In this document: positions 1-6,097 of the stretch, piece after piece
Layout: every line of letters starts with the position of its first letter
How positions within the stretch are numbered: the first letter of the stretch is position 1
DNA from: Candidatus Heimdallarchaeota archaeon
Lineage (GTDB): Archaea > Asgardarchaeota > Heimdallarchaeia > Heimdallarchaeales > Heimdallarchaeaceae
Assembly: GCA_030628305.1 (NCBI GenBank)
Contig: DAOVRE010000055.1
Location: 1 to 8,474, forward strand
Length of the DNA stretch: 8,474 nucleotides
Reading direction: 5' to 3'
Translations under genes and position numbers: made by a program
Notes under the pieces: generated by a model
The model's database searches: none
What the model saw: the letters and a program-made list of their open reading frames with translations, nothing else
Told to the model about the DNA's origin: nothing

Positions 1-20
1 ATTCACGAGATGAAATAATA

Positions 21-689
21 ATGCAAAAGTCCAAAATGAAGCTTGGTTTCTTCGATTCAAATCAGGAATTTCAAAAGTTTATAGTTTCTACATATTACCA
101 TGTGGAAAGCATATTTACGACAAATAACCAAAGTCAAACTCATTCACTTAATCATACAATAAGAGTTGCTAACACTTGTATAGATATTGCGAAACGCCTT
201 GGAGCTTCAATTGATACTCTGTTAACTGCAGCTCTTTTTCATGATGTGGGTAGAGCAGAAGAAGAAGAAACAGGAAGGAATCATGCGGACATAAGCACGG
301 AGTTGGCAAGAGAGTACCTAGAAAAGCAAGAGAAATACGACATGATTCCAGAAGTTTGTGATGCAATAAAGTCTCATAGGTTTAGTACTAAAATGGAACC
401 AAAATTCAAAGAAGGGAAGATCCTCAAGGATGCTGATGCTTTAGATGCACTTGGGATAATTGGGCTATATAGGGTCATTAGCTACTCTGCAGAAAGAAAT
501 GTTGATATGAAAAAAACTAACATGCATTTTCATGAAAAATTATTCGCTCTACCATCGCTAATGCATTTTAAATATAGTAAAAAACTAGCTAAAAAGAAGT
601 GCAAAATTCTAAGCACATTTTCTAAAGGTCTAGAAAAAACCATGTATAGATCTGACTTTGAAAAACTGCTTACCCGTTTAGAAAAATAA
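21..689 (+). CDS. HD-domain phosphohydrolase
   Basis: A 222-residue protein of the HD superfamily (metal-dependent phosphohydrolases), probably cytoplasmic because no signal peptide or membrane segment is visible. The full metal-ligand series is present: H45 in a Leu-Asn-His-Thr stretch, H74-D75 in Phe-His-Asp-Val-Gly, further histidines H88 and H119, and D139 in Lys-Asp-Ala-Asp-Ala-Leu-Asp. This is the arrangement of small HD proteins of the COG1418 type. The substrate cannot be read from the sequence; the family hydrolyses nucleotides, cyclic nucleotides and other phosphoesters. The C-terminal ~70 residues are Lys-rich and helical-looking. The first ATG was chosen because GAGATGA (8-14), close to a Shine-Dalgarno motif, lies 6 nt upstream; an in-frame ATG at 36 is a possible alternative. 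It appears to be transcribed separately from the next gene, which has its own TATA-like box. HD assignment is confident, the specific reaction is unknown. Confidence 0.85.
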   Translation: MQKSKMKLGFFDSNQEFQKFIVSTYYHVESIFTTNNQSQTHSLNHTIRVANTCIDIAKRLGASIDTLLTAALFHDVGRAEEEETGRNHADISTELAREYLEKQEKYDMIPEVCDAIKSHRFSTKMEPKFKEGKILKDADALDALGIIGLYRVISYSAERNVDMKKTNMHFHEKLFALPSLMHFKYSKKLAKKKCKILSTFSKGLEKTMYRSDFEKLLTRLEK

Positions 690-706
690 TTACTCCAAAA
701 CCAGAA

Positions 707-759
707 TTTTAAATAGGACAAACACATTAAGGTATAGTTGACGACAAAAAATCAGGTGA
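707..759 (+). promoter_or_regulatory. Promoter and Shine-Dalgarno of the FKBP gene
   Basis: An A/T-only TATA-like box, TTTAAATA (708-715), precedes the FKBP start. With archaeal spacing of about 25 nt, transcription would start near 738-740 and leave a leader of about 25 nt. That leader contains AGGTGA at 754-759, a good match to the archaeal anti-Shine-Dalgarno sequence, 4 nt before the ATG at 764. The Shine-Dalgarno call is firm; the TATA box is inferred from composition and spacing. Confidence 0.5.
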
Positions 760-763
760 AATT

Positions 764-1459
764 ATGTCAAATATCAAACTTGGTGACATGGTAAAAATAA
801 ACTATACATGTAAAACAGCTGATGATGGAAAAGTTTTCGATACAACTTTCGAAAAAATAGCAAAAGAGCATGATATCTTTGATGAGAAATTTATATATCA
901 ACCATTTACTCTTATTGTTGGAAATCATAAATTGCCTGTTGGATTAGAAGAGGGTCTTATTGGTTTAGAAGAAGGTGACTCTAAAACAATCAACATTGAA
1001 GCTAAAAGAGGATTTGGTTTAAGAGACCGTTCAAAAATCCGTTTAATTCAAAGGAGAGAATTTCAGAAACATCAAATAAAACCGAAAGAAAATGCAGAAG
1101 TAGAAATTGGTGGTCAAAAAGGTAGAATACTCAAAGTATCAAGCAGTAGAGTAAAAGTTGATTTTAATCATGATTTAGCCGGATTTGACTTAATATATGA
1201 TATAAACATAATTAAAAAAGTTACAGACATAAAGGAGCAATGTATCTGTCTTCTTGAAAAACGATTACCTGGTGTAGATTTTTCTGATACAAAAATTGAG
1301 ATAAAAGATAAGGCAATAATTATAGAATTTCCAAAGGATACTCGGTTTATGGAATACATCCAATTTACTCGAAATGGGCTAACAAGGGATTTGGGAGAAA
1401 TAACTAAAAAATATGATAAAGTAACTTTTATTGAGCATTATGAAATAGAAAAGAAATAG
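764..1459 (+). CDS. FKBP-type peptidyl-prolyl isomerase, long archaeal form
   Basis: A 231-residue cytoplasmic prolyl cis-trans isomerase/chaperone of the SlyD-like archaeal FKBP family. The FKBP core has GDMVKINYT (7-15), the active-site region VFDTT with D26, the LPVGLEEGL segment (57-65) and GFGLRD (83-88). An insert-in-flap chaperone domain occupies roughly 88-131, and the chain returns to the core at VDFNHDLAG (132-140). Residues ~155-231 form a C-terminal extension found in the long archaeal FKBPs; its function is unknown. Where most FKBPs have a Val-Ile or Leu-Ile pair before the conserved Gly, this one has Leu-Pro-Val-Gly, a mild deviation near the active site. The start is supported by AGGTGA 4 nt upstream. 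The gene ends in TAG, only 3 nt from the stop of the convergent UPF0179 gene. If that TAG were read through, only 11 codons would be added before a TAA at 1493-1495. Confidence 0.93.
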   Translation: MSNIKLGDMVKINYTCKTADDGKVFDTTFEKIAKEHDIFDEKFIYQPFTLIVGNHKLPVGLEEGLIGLEEGDSKTINIEAKRGFGLRDRSKIRLIQRREFQKHQIKPKENAEVEIGGQKGRILKVSSSRVKVDFNHDLAGFDLIYDINIIKKVTDIKEQCICLLEKRLPGVDFSDTKIEIKDKAIIIEFPKDTRFMEYIQFTRNGLTRDLGEITKKYDKVTFIEHYEIEKK

Positions 1460-1462
1460 TCA

Positions 1463-1903
1463 CTATTCTTTGTCTACTTTCCTTGCATTTACTAAAATCA
1501 GATCAAAATTTAGAGGGCAGTTCAGTTTCCTTATAATGCCTTGAACTTTCATTTTACTAGTTTTATCAAAAAGTGGTGACATACAGTAATCGTAATTCTC
1601 ACATAAGATTTCTTTGCAATTCAAAGAATTTCTTTTAAGAACCATATTTTCCAGATATTTTTGATTTTCTACACTTATAATATAGTCAGCTTCCTCTACA
1701 ACGCACACTAGCATCGGTTGATTCTCTATTAAACAAATATGTTCCTTTTGCTTTACTTCAACTACACTGTATGAATGATTTTCCTTCAGAACATCAACAC
1801 ATACCTTCTTGAGAGAACAATTATCACAGATTTTCGAAGCACCTACATGCGTAAATATATAGTTGAGTTCCGCAACTTCCTTTTCAACTAGAGTTATAAT
1901 CAT
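1463..1903 (-). CDS. UPF0179 family protein (Cys-rich, archaeal)
   Basis: A 146-residue protein that matches the archaeal UPF0179 family by length, by its opening MIITLVEKEVA, by the CxxCxxxxxC cluster at C26, C29 and C35, and by the Lys-Glu-His-x-Cys segment around C57. Further cysteines are C67, C96, C101, C107 and C129, nine in all. The clustering suggests Fe-S or zinc binding, but this is inference; the family has no established function that I know of. The rest alternates beta-strand-like and charged segments with no membrane helix. The ATG at 1903-1901 fits the family N-terminus and has no clear Shine-Dalgarno motif. A TATA-like CTTAAAAA (minus strand, about 1936-1929) would place the transcript start within a few nt of the ATG, so the mRNA may be nearly leaderless. 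It ends in TAG followed directly by an in-frame TGA. It is convergent with FKBP and divergent from the methyltransferase gene. Confidence 0.85.
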   Translation of the reverse strand: MIITLVEKEVAELNYIFTHVGASKICDNCSLKKVCVDVLKENHSYSVVEVKQKEHICLIENQPMLVCVVEEADYIISVENQKYLENMVLKRNSLNCKEILCENYDYCMSPLFDKTSKMKVQGIIRKLNCPLNFDLILVNARKVDKE

Positions 1904-1934
1904 TTCATGAGGTAATTATAGAATAGCTTTTTTA

Positions 1935-1960
1935 AGATTAAGAAATACGTCTTTTAATCT
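1935..1960. repeat. Inverted repeat in the UPF0179/methyltransferase divergent promoter region
   Basis: Perfect 7-bp arms AGATTAA (1935-1941) and TTAATCT (1954-1960) are separated by 12 nt inside the 82-nt divergent intergenic region. The right arm overlaps CTTTTAATC (1951-1959), the best TATA-like candidate for the methyltransferase gene, whose start would then be almost leaderless. The arms are A/T-rich, so chance occurrence is quite possible. Confidence 0.3.
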
Positions 1961-1985
1961 AGATTCGAAAAGTAGATGCAGTATT

Positions 1986-2951
1986 ATGAAAAAGGAACTT
2001 AATTGTATTAATCCCTACAAATTAGGAGAAGAATATGATTATGATCCTTATATGATTGAAAGGTTTGTAGAAATATTGGGTGAGGAGGAAACATCAAACT
2101 TACTTCAATTTAACGAAACCAAATTAAACAAAACAATTAGATTGAACACATTAAGATCTAGTATCGCGCGCACAGTAGAACTTTTAGAAAGAAAAAGGGT
2201 TCAGCTTGAAGATATTGTAGGGATGCCTGAAGCAAAAGAAATCATCAATTCTCCTGTACCAATAGGAGCAACTCCAGAGTATTTAGGAGGATACTACATG
2301 CTGCAAGGAAAGAATTCAATGCTTCCAAGCATGATTCTTGATCCAAAAAGCGATGAGTTGATAGGAGATTTCGCTGCAGCTCCTGGTGGCAAAACATCAC
2401 ATCTAGCACAATTAATGAATAATGAAGGGACAATAATTGCACTTGAATTAAGTTCTAACAGATGCAGAAGTTTGAAATCGGTTCTAGCTAGAATGGGTGT
2501 TGAAAACACAATCATATTACAATACGACACCAGAGAAATAAATAAATTGGATTTGATGTTTGATAAAATTTTATTAGATGCACCTTGTTCAGGATCAGGG
2601 ATAATTATCTCTGATCATTCAAGGAAACAATCCAAAACACTATCTGATATTCTAAATTATCACAAATATCAGACTGAGCTATTAACAGAATCCTTGCGAG
2701 TTCTTAAACCGGGAGGAGAACTAGTTTATTGTACTTGTTCCTTGGAGCCAGAGGAAAACGAGCTTGTTATAACAAAAGTTCTTGAAAATTTTGATTGTAA
2801 AATACAAGAATTGAATATTGAAGGAGAAGTAGGTTTAGAAAAATTCCAACAACATGAATTTCATCCCGACATAAGAAAAGCCAAAAGAATTTATCCACAT
2901 ACATCAAAAGGAGAGGGCTTCTTTATAATTAAAATGGTGAAAGAAAAATGA
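1986..2951 (+). CDS. NOL1/NOP2/Sun-family RNA m5C methyltransferase
   Basis: A 321-residue SAM-dependent RNA (cytosine-5) methyltransferase, acting on tRNA or rRNA. Order of parts: an N-terminal RNA-binding segment containing RLNTLR (52-57), a Rossmann-like SAM-binding motif I DFAAAPGGKT (128-137), motif IV DAPCSGSG with C201, and motif VI TCS with C251. Both cysteines used by this superfamily are present; the TCS cysteine (C251) is the expected nucleophile and C201 the release cysteine, so the enzyme should be active. The length fits the archaeal Nop2p-like form without a fused PUA domain. The exact target cannot be read from the sequence. The next gene, a NIP7-like PUA protein, overlaps this stop by 4 nt (ATGA), so the two are co-transcribed and probably co-translated. 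The ATG start fits the family; the leader is short with no obvious Shine-Dalgarno motif. Confidence 0.93.
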   Translation: MKKELNCINPYKLGEEYDYDPYMIERFVEILGEEETSNLLQFNETKLNKTIRLNTLRSSIARTVELLERKRVQLEDIVGMPEAKEIINSPVPIGATPEYLGGYYMLQGKNSMLPSMILDPKSDELIGDFAAAPGGKTSHLAQLMNNEGTIIALELSSNRCRSLKSVLARMGVENTIILQYDTREINKLDLMFDKILLDAPCSGSGIIISDHSRKQSKTLSDILNYHKYQTELLTESLRVLKPGGELVYCTCSLEPEENELVITKVLENFDCKIQELNIEGEVGLEKFQQHEFHPDIRKAKRIYPHTSKGEGFFIIKMVKEK

Positions 2952-3496
2952 GCAATATAACAGTAAATTTCCGAAAAGCAACCAAGAAGGAAGAGAAAAT
3001 TGTTCGAAAAGAGATTGGCAAGCATTTTGGGCAAGAGGGGTTGGATTCGTTACAAAACCGTTTTTTGTGGATAAAAGATGGAAAAATCAAAGAGGTTTGT
3101 GCTTTACATCCAAATATTGAAGCAATTGTAAAAACTATCCCCCATAATTTGTATTTTGCTGGCATACCAATTGGTTCAATAAAGAATAATAAATTTCAGT
3201 TAGAAATTGAGGGGAGTGCATTAATCAGATTAACTTCAAAGAAGGTTTTACATGTAAAAACCGATCAATTCCTTTATGGTAAATCAATTTTCACAGACAA
3301 TGTTCTTCAGTTTGATGAAGCATTCCAAAGTGGAGATTTAGTTATAATTGAGGGGAGAAATAACATTCATTATGGAGTTGGAGAAACAAGTATAAGTTCA
3401 GAAGAGCTCAAGAGTGCGCTCTCAAATACAGTGATAATTAAGGGGAGTAAAAACATTCCTAGGGATAGAGGCTGGTATTTGAGGAAGGGTAACTGA
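2948..3496 (+). CDS. NIP7-like (UPF0113/COG1374) PUA-domain RNA-binding protein
   Basis: A 182-residue protein resembling eukaryotic NIP7, a factor for 60S subunit and pre-rRNA processing, and its archaeal relatives. Residues ~1-90 form the N-terminal alpha/beta domain, ending in a segment like the Lys-Phe-x-Leu-x-Ile/Val stretch of NIP7. Residues ~97-178 form the PUA domain, with the diagnostic Gln-Phe-Leu-Tyr-Gly (107-111), GDLVII (129-134), a Gly-Val-Gly turn (143-145) and a Gly-Trp-Tyr-Leu-Arg end (175-179). The expected role is RNA binding in large-subunit assembly; that is family knowledge, not shown here. Its ATG overlaps the methyltransferase stop as ATGA, and GGTGA at 2936-2940 lies 7 nt upstream inside the methyltransferase gene, so it has its own ribosome-binding site. 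A partnership with the upstream enzyme is inferred from this tight coupling. Confidence 0.85.
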   Translation: MSNITVNFRKATKKEEKIVRKEIGKHFGQEGLDSLQNRFLWIKDGKIKEVCALHPNIEAIVKTIPHNLYFAGIPIGSIKNNKFQLEIEGSALIRLTSKKVLHVKTDQFLYGKSIFTDNVLQFDEAFQSGDLVIIEGRNNIHYGVGETSISSEELKSALSNTVIIKGSKNIPRDRGWYLRKGN

Positions 3497-3519
3497 AGGT
3501 ATTTTATTTTGTTCCTTCA
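3494..3519 (+). terminator. Candidate T-rich terminator after the methyltransferase/NIP7-like operon
   Basis: The stop codon TGA begins a short inverted repeat, TGAAGG (3494-3499) with CCTTCA (3514-3519), flanking the T-rich stretch TATTTTATTTTGTT (3500-3513). Archaeal termination depends on U-rich tracts rather than on a stem, so the T-run is the meaningful part. It is well placed after the last gene of the operon. Confidence 0.4.
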
Positions 3520-3534
3520 ACAACAGCCAACCTA

Positions 3535-3571
3535 ACGCCTAAATTCAAATAACACAAAGTATTTAAGGCGT
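3535..3571. repeat. Inverted repeat upstream of aCPSF1
   Basis: Left arm ACGCCTAAAT (3535-3544) pairs with right arm ATTTAAGGCGT (3561-3571), giving 10 pairs with one bulged A (3565) and a 16-nt spacer. It lies in the 174-nt gap before aCPSF1. The right arm contains the TATA-like TATTTAAG (3560-3567). It could be an operator covering a promoter or an RNA hairpin in a long leader; the sequence does not decide between these. Confidence 0.4.
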
Positions 3572-3639
3572 GTTCAGTGATTTACATTAGTTTAATCTTT
3601 TTGTTTAAAAAAGAGGAAAACCTATTCTAAAAAACATTT

Positions 3640-3673
3640 GTATATATATGAATTAGAAGGGTCGGGTATCTTG
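3640..3673 (+). promoter_or_regulatory. Candidate TATA box and leaderless TTG start of aCPSF1
   Basis: GTATATATAT (3640-3649) is the most TATA-like sequence near aCPSF1. Its centre is about 26 nt before the TTG at 3671, the start that best fits the family N-terminus, so transcription could begin at or next to the start codon. A purine stretch GAAGGG (3656-3661) might instead serve as a weak ribosome-binding site if transcription starts further upstream, for example from the TATA-like box at 3560-3567. Confidence 0.4.
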
Positions 3674-4150
3674 AGTTATAAAGAAGTACTAGAACAAACA
3701 TCCAAAGACATTCATGAGGAACTGCCAAGCAACGCTGAAATTACACAAATAGAGTTTGAAGGACCAGAAGTCGCAGTTTATTCTCGCAATCCTAGAGTAT
3801 TAGTAGACGATGAAAATATAGTTAAGGGATTAGCAAAAAAATTACGGAAAAGAATCGTTATTCGATCTGATCCTAGTGTCAGATTACCCAAAGATGAAAC
3901 AACTTACTTGATTACAGAGTTGGTGGGAAAGGAAGGAGAAATCACTTCAATAGATTATGACGAGCTTGTTGGAGAAGTAATTATAGAAGCTATGAAACCA
4001 GGGGTTATTATTGGAAAATCCGGTGAAATGTTACGAACAATTATCGCTAAAACATTATGGCGACCAAATGTTATGCGAACGCCTCCAATCGAATCTAGGA
4101 TAATAAAAACTGTTAGACATCTCTATCAAGAACATTCAAAGAAAAGATAG
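3671..4150 (+). CDS. aCPSF1/FttA, N-terminal KH-domain part (ends at in-frame TAG)
   Basis: These 159 codons encode the two KH-like RNA-binding domains of archaeal CPSF1 (FttA), the beta-CASP nuclease that cleaves nascent RNA at U-rich 3' ends and terminates transcription. KHa spans about 1-68, with AEITQIEFEGPEVAVYSRNP (22-41) and the conserved RSDPSVR (65-71). KHb spans about 69-142, with the GxxG loop GKSG (115-118). Start: the TTG at 3671 gives the family-like opening Met-Ser-Tyr-Lys-Glu-Val-Leu. An upstream in-frame TTG at 3638 would add 11 atypical residues and is not preferred. The part ends at TAG 4148-4150, but homology continues in the same frame without a break into the nuclease part. 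If the stop is decoded, the whole gene is 3671-5581, 636 residues, the normal aCPSF1 length of about 635-640. Alone, this fragment would bind RNA but have no nuclease. Confidence 0.88.
   Translation: MSYKEVLEQTSKDIHEELPSNAEITQIEFEGPEVAVYSRNPRVLVDDENIVKGLAKKLRKRIVIRSDPSVRLPKDETTYLITELVGKEGEITSIDYDELVGEVIIEAMKPGVIIGKSGEMLRTIIAKTLWRPNVMRTPPIESRIIKTVRHLYQEHSKKR
4148..4150 (+). other. In-frame TAG interrupting aCPSF1 (codon 160)
   Basis: A single TAG separates two parts of one conserved protein in the same reading frame. The codons before it read His-Ser-Lys-Lys-Arg, and those after it read Glu-Ile-Leu-Lys-Ile-Val-Gly-Lys-Arg-Ile-His-Arg, the conserved linker between the KH domains and the nuclease. 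By my recollection of family sequences the stop sits at a hydrophilic, variable linker position, often Lys. One base change from AAG, CAG, GAG or TGG would create it. No frameshift is needed to join the halves. Confidence 0.95.
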
Positions 4151-5581
4151 GAAATCCTGAAAATAGTTGGTAAACGAATTCATCGCCCCATTATTTACAG
4201 GGATGATACAATTCGCGTAACAGCCTTAGGCGGTTACGCAGAAGTTGGTAGAAGTAGTTCCTTAGTCCAAACTGGTGAAAGTCGAGTGTTGGTAGATTGC
4301 GGAATCAATGTAGGAAGTAATTCACCAAACAACACCTTCCCCCGATTTGACCTTCCTGAATTTGACATTGATAATTTGGATGCCGTTGTGATATCACATG
4401 CTCATCTTGATCATTCTGGTTTTGTCCCTTATCTTTTCAAATATGGTTACAAGGGAGCTGTCTATGTCACAAAACCAACAAGAGATTTAATGACAATGCT
4501 TCAGATAGATTATCTTGATGTAGCGAAAAAAGAAGGAAAAACCCTACCATATGAACAAAAGGACATAAGAGAGTCAGTACTTCACACCATTGTTTTAAAC
4601 TATGGAGAAGTAACCGACATCTCACCTGACATTCGTCTAACATTTCACAATGCGGGACATATTGTAGGAAGCACAATCCCTCATCTTCACATTGGTGAAG
4701 GCGTTTATAACATCGCATTTGCACAAGACATTAAATTTGCTAGATCAAACCTTTTAGATCCAGCAAATTGCAGATTCCCAAGATTGGAAACGCTCTTCAT
4801 AGAATCTACCTATGGAAAACCCCAAGATATTCTTCCTCCAAGAGCTGAATGTGAAAAAATGTTGAGAAACATTGTTAATGACACTATAAAGAAAAATGGG
4901 AAGGTTCTTATTCCAGTTCTAGCGGTTGGCAGAGCTCAAGAAATTCTTGTCGTTCTAGAGAATTTAATGAGAACCAAGGAAATACCAACAATTCCAATTT
5001 ACACAGACGGTATGATTCGAGAAGCATCAGCAATCACAAGCGCTCACCCCGAATTTTTATCAAAAAGTCTTAGAGAAAGGATATTCCATGCAGGTCAAAA
5101 CCCATTCCTATCTGAACAAATGAAACATGTAGCTTCTAATGAAGAACGAGAACTAATTGTAGTAGGAGATCCTGCAATAATTGTAGCTACAAGTGGTATG
5201 CTAAATGGAGGACCAAGTGTTCAATACTTCAAAGCACTATGTTCTGATTCTAATAATGCACTAGTGTTTGTAAGTTACCAAGGAAAAGGAACTATGGGAA
5301 GTAAGATTCAGAAAGGCATTACCGAGATTCAGATGATGGAAAATCGCAAAACAGTCATGTATCATATAGAAATGCAAGTTCATAGCATTTCAGGTTTCAC
5401 AGGACATAGTGACAGAAGAGAATTAGAAAACTACATTCGCAAAGTTACTCCTAAACCAGAAAGAGTTATAGTGTTTCATGGTGAAGAATCAAAGGCAAAT
5501 AAATTTGCTTCGTGGATATACAAAACAACTAAAAGAGAAAGTATGGCACCTCCAAATGGTACAACTATAAGATTAAGGTAA
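4151..5581 (+). CDS. aCPSF1/FttA, metallo-beta-lactamase/beta-CASP nuclease part
   Basis: This is the catalytic part of aCPSF1. Numbering from the TTG at 3671, all seven zinc ligands are present: H243, H245, D247 and H248 (HAHLDH), H330, D353 and H603. So are the beta-CASP residues E378 (motif A, FIESTYG) and H579 (motif B, GHSDRRE); H603 is motif C. The conserved first strand GGYAEVGRSS (187-196) and the C-terminal Thr-Ile-Arg-Leu are also intact, so nothing suggests decay. After the TAG, the first in-frame ATG/GTG/TTG is the GTG at 4286, which would remove 45 residues including GGYAEVGRSS. A start there would probably not fold. The only upstream alternative is a CTG at 4157, four bases after an AGGA (4149-4152) that overlaps the TAG. 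The simplest reading is one protein with the KH part. It ends 3 nt from the convergent MCT-1-like gene. Confidence 0.9.
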   Translation, partial: EILKIVGKRIHRPIIYRDDTIRVTALGGYAEVGRSSSLVQTGESRVLVDCGINVGSNSPNNTFPRFDLPEFDIDNLDAVVISHAHLDHSGFVPYLFKYGYKGAVYVTKPTRDLMTMLQIDYLDVAKKEGKTLPYEQKDIRESVLHTIVLNYGEVTDISPDIRLTFHNAGHIVGSTIPHLHIGEGVYNIAFAQDIKFARSNLLDPANCRFPRLETLFIESTYGKPQDILPPRAECEKMLRNIVNDTIKKNGKVLIPVLAVGRAQEILVVLENLMRTKEIPTIPIYTDGMIREASAITSAHPEFLSKSLRERIFHAGQNPFLSEQMKHVASNEERELIVVGDPAIIVATSGMLNGGPSVQYFKALCSDSNNALVFVSYQGKGTMGSKIQKGITEIQMMENRKTVMYHIEMQVHSISGFTGHSDRRELENYIRKVTPKPERVIVFHGEESKANKFASWIYKTTKRESMAPPNGTTIRLR

Positions 5582-5584
5582 TGT

Positions 5585-6076
5585 TTAGAACTTAGCAGAC
5601 CACACTTTATCTTTCAAATGATGGATTAGTTTTACTACTTTACCCTTTTTGTTTTTACTAAATTCTTTTGCATCTATAAGAGATATACCCACACCAAGAA
5701 TTGCATTAGCTTTTTCTTCATGAATAACGACATAATCATCTTTTGTTATGTTATCATCAAAAAACACTATGCCCGGAGCCATAACATCCGCACCATTTGT
5801 GATAAACCTGATAGCTCCCACATCGACTATTATTTTGTGTAGACCAGGATTTAATTCTCTAAGAAAGTGTATTGAAGGGATGTGTTTTCCATCATGAAGG
5901 AACCACCAGATCTTTTTGTCTTTAACAATAAACGTTCCTTCTTCAGTTTTAATACTTTGGAGTATTAATGATTTCTGAAAAGATGGTGATACCTGATCAG
6001 CGTATAATTCTATCAATTTCGTTTGTAAATCACGTTTTTCTTTATTAGATAAAGTTTTCTTTGATTTCATATGCAT
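5585..6076 (-). CDS. MCT-1/Tma20-like PUA-domain RNA-binding protein (COG2016)
   Basis: A 163-residue protein resembling the archaeal relatives of eukaryotic MCT-1/Tma20, which works with DENR in ribosome recycling and re-initiation. An N-terminal domain covers about 1-80. The PUA domain (about 82-158) has IVDVGAIRFITNGADVMAPG (83-102), in which GADVMAPGI is the signature of this family, then GVGISL (128-133) and a closing Asp-Lys-Val-Trp near the C-terminus, as in MCT-1. A role in translation in this organism is inferred from the family. There are two possible starts, ATG at 6076 and ATG at 6070 (residue 3); GTGAT just upstream could serve either. It lies 21 nt downstream of the winged-HTH gene on the same strand and is probably co-transcribed with it. 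It is convergent with aCPSF1, with only 3 nt between stop codons. Confidence 0.87.
   Translation of the reverse strand: MHMKSKKTLSNKEKRDLQTKLIELYADQVSPSFQKSLILQSIKTEEGTFIVKDKKIWWFLHDGKHIPSIHFLRELNPGLHKIIVDVGAIRFITNGADVMAPGIVFFDDNITKDDYVVIHEEKANAILGVGISLIDAKEFSKNKKGKVVKLIHHLKDKVWSAKF
5643..5657 (+). terminator. Candidate U-tract downstream of aCPSF1
   Basis: Two T5 runs (5646-5650 and 5652-5656) lie about 65-75 nt past the aCPSF1 stop on the + strand, antisense within the MCT-1-like gene. Archaeal RNA polymerase and FttA both use U-rich tracts for 3'-end formation, so this could end the aCPSF1 transcript. The same bases encode a Lys-rich stretch on the other strand, which may fully explain the T-runs. 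Confidence 0.25.
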
Positions 6077-6097
6077 GTTATCACAAGCCTTTCATTT

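Noticed and set aside
1457..1495. Read-through of the FKBP TAG as a pyrrolysine-style extension
   Set aside because: It would add only 11 residues and run into the convergent gene; FKBP already ends normally at the TAG.
3638..3670. TTG at 3638 as the aCPSF1 start
   Set aside because: It adds 11 residues unlike the family N-terminus and overlaps the best TATA-like sequence; TTG 3671 fits better.
4141..4200. Recoding hairpin around the TAG
   Set aside because: Only AGGA-AA-TCCT is visible, with too small a loop to form; no longer stem was found by eye just downstream.
4467..4724. 85-codon minus-strand ORF inside aCPSF1
   Set aside because: It is antisense to the conserved nuclease domain and has no recognisable protein features or start signals.
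4286..5581. GTG at 4286 as the true start of an independent nuclease gene
   Set aside because: It cuts off 45 residues that are conserved in aCPSF1, including the first strand of the metallo-beta-lactamase fold, and the open homologous frame extends back to the TAG.
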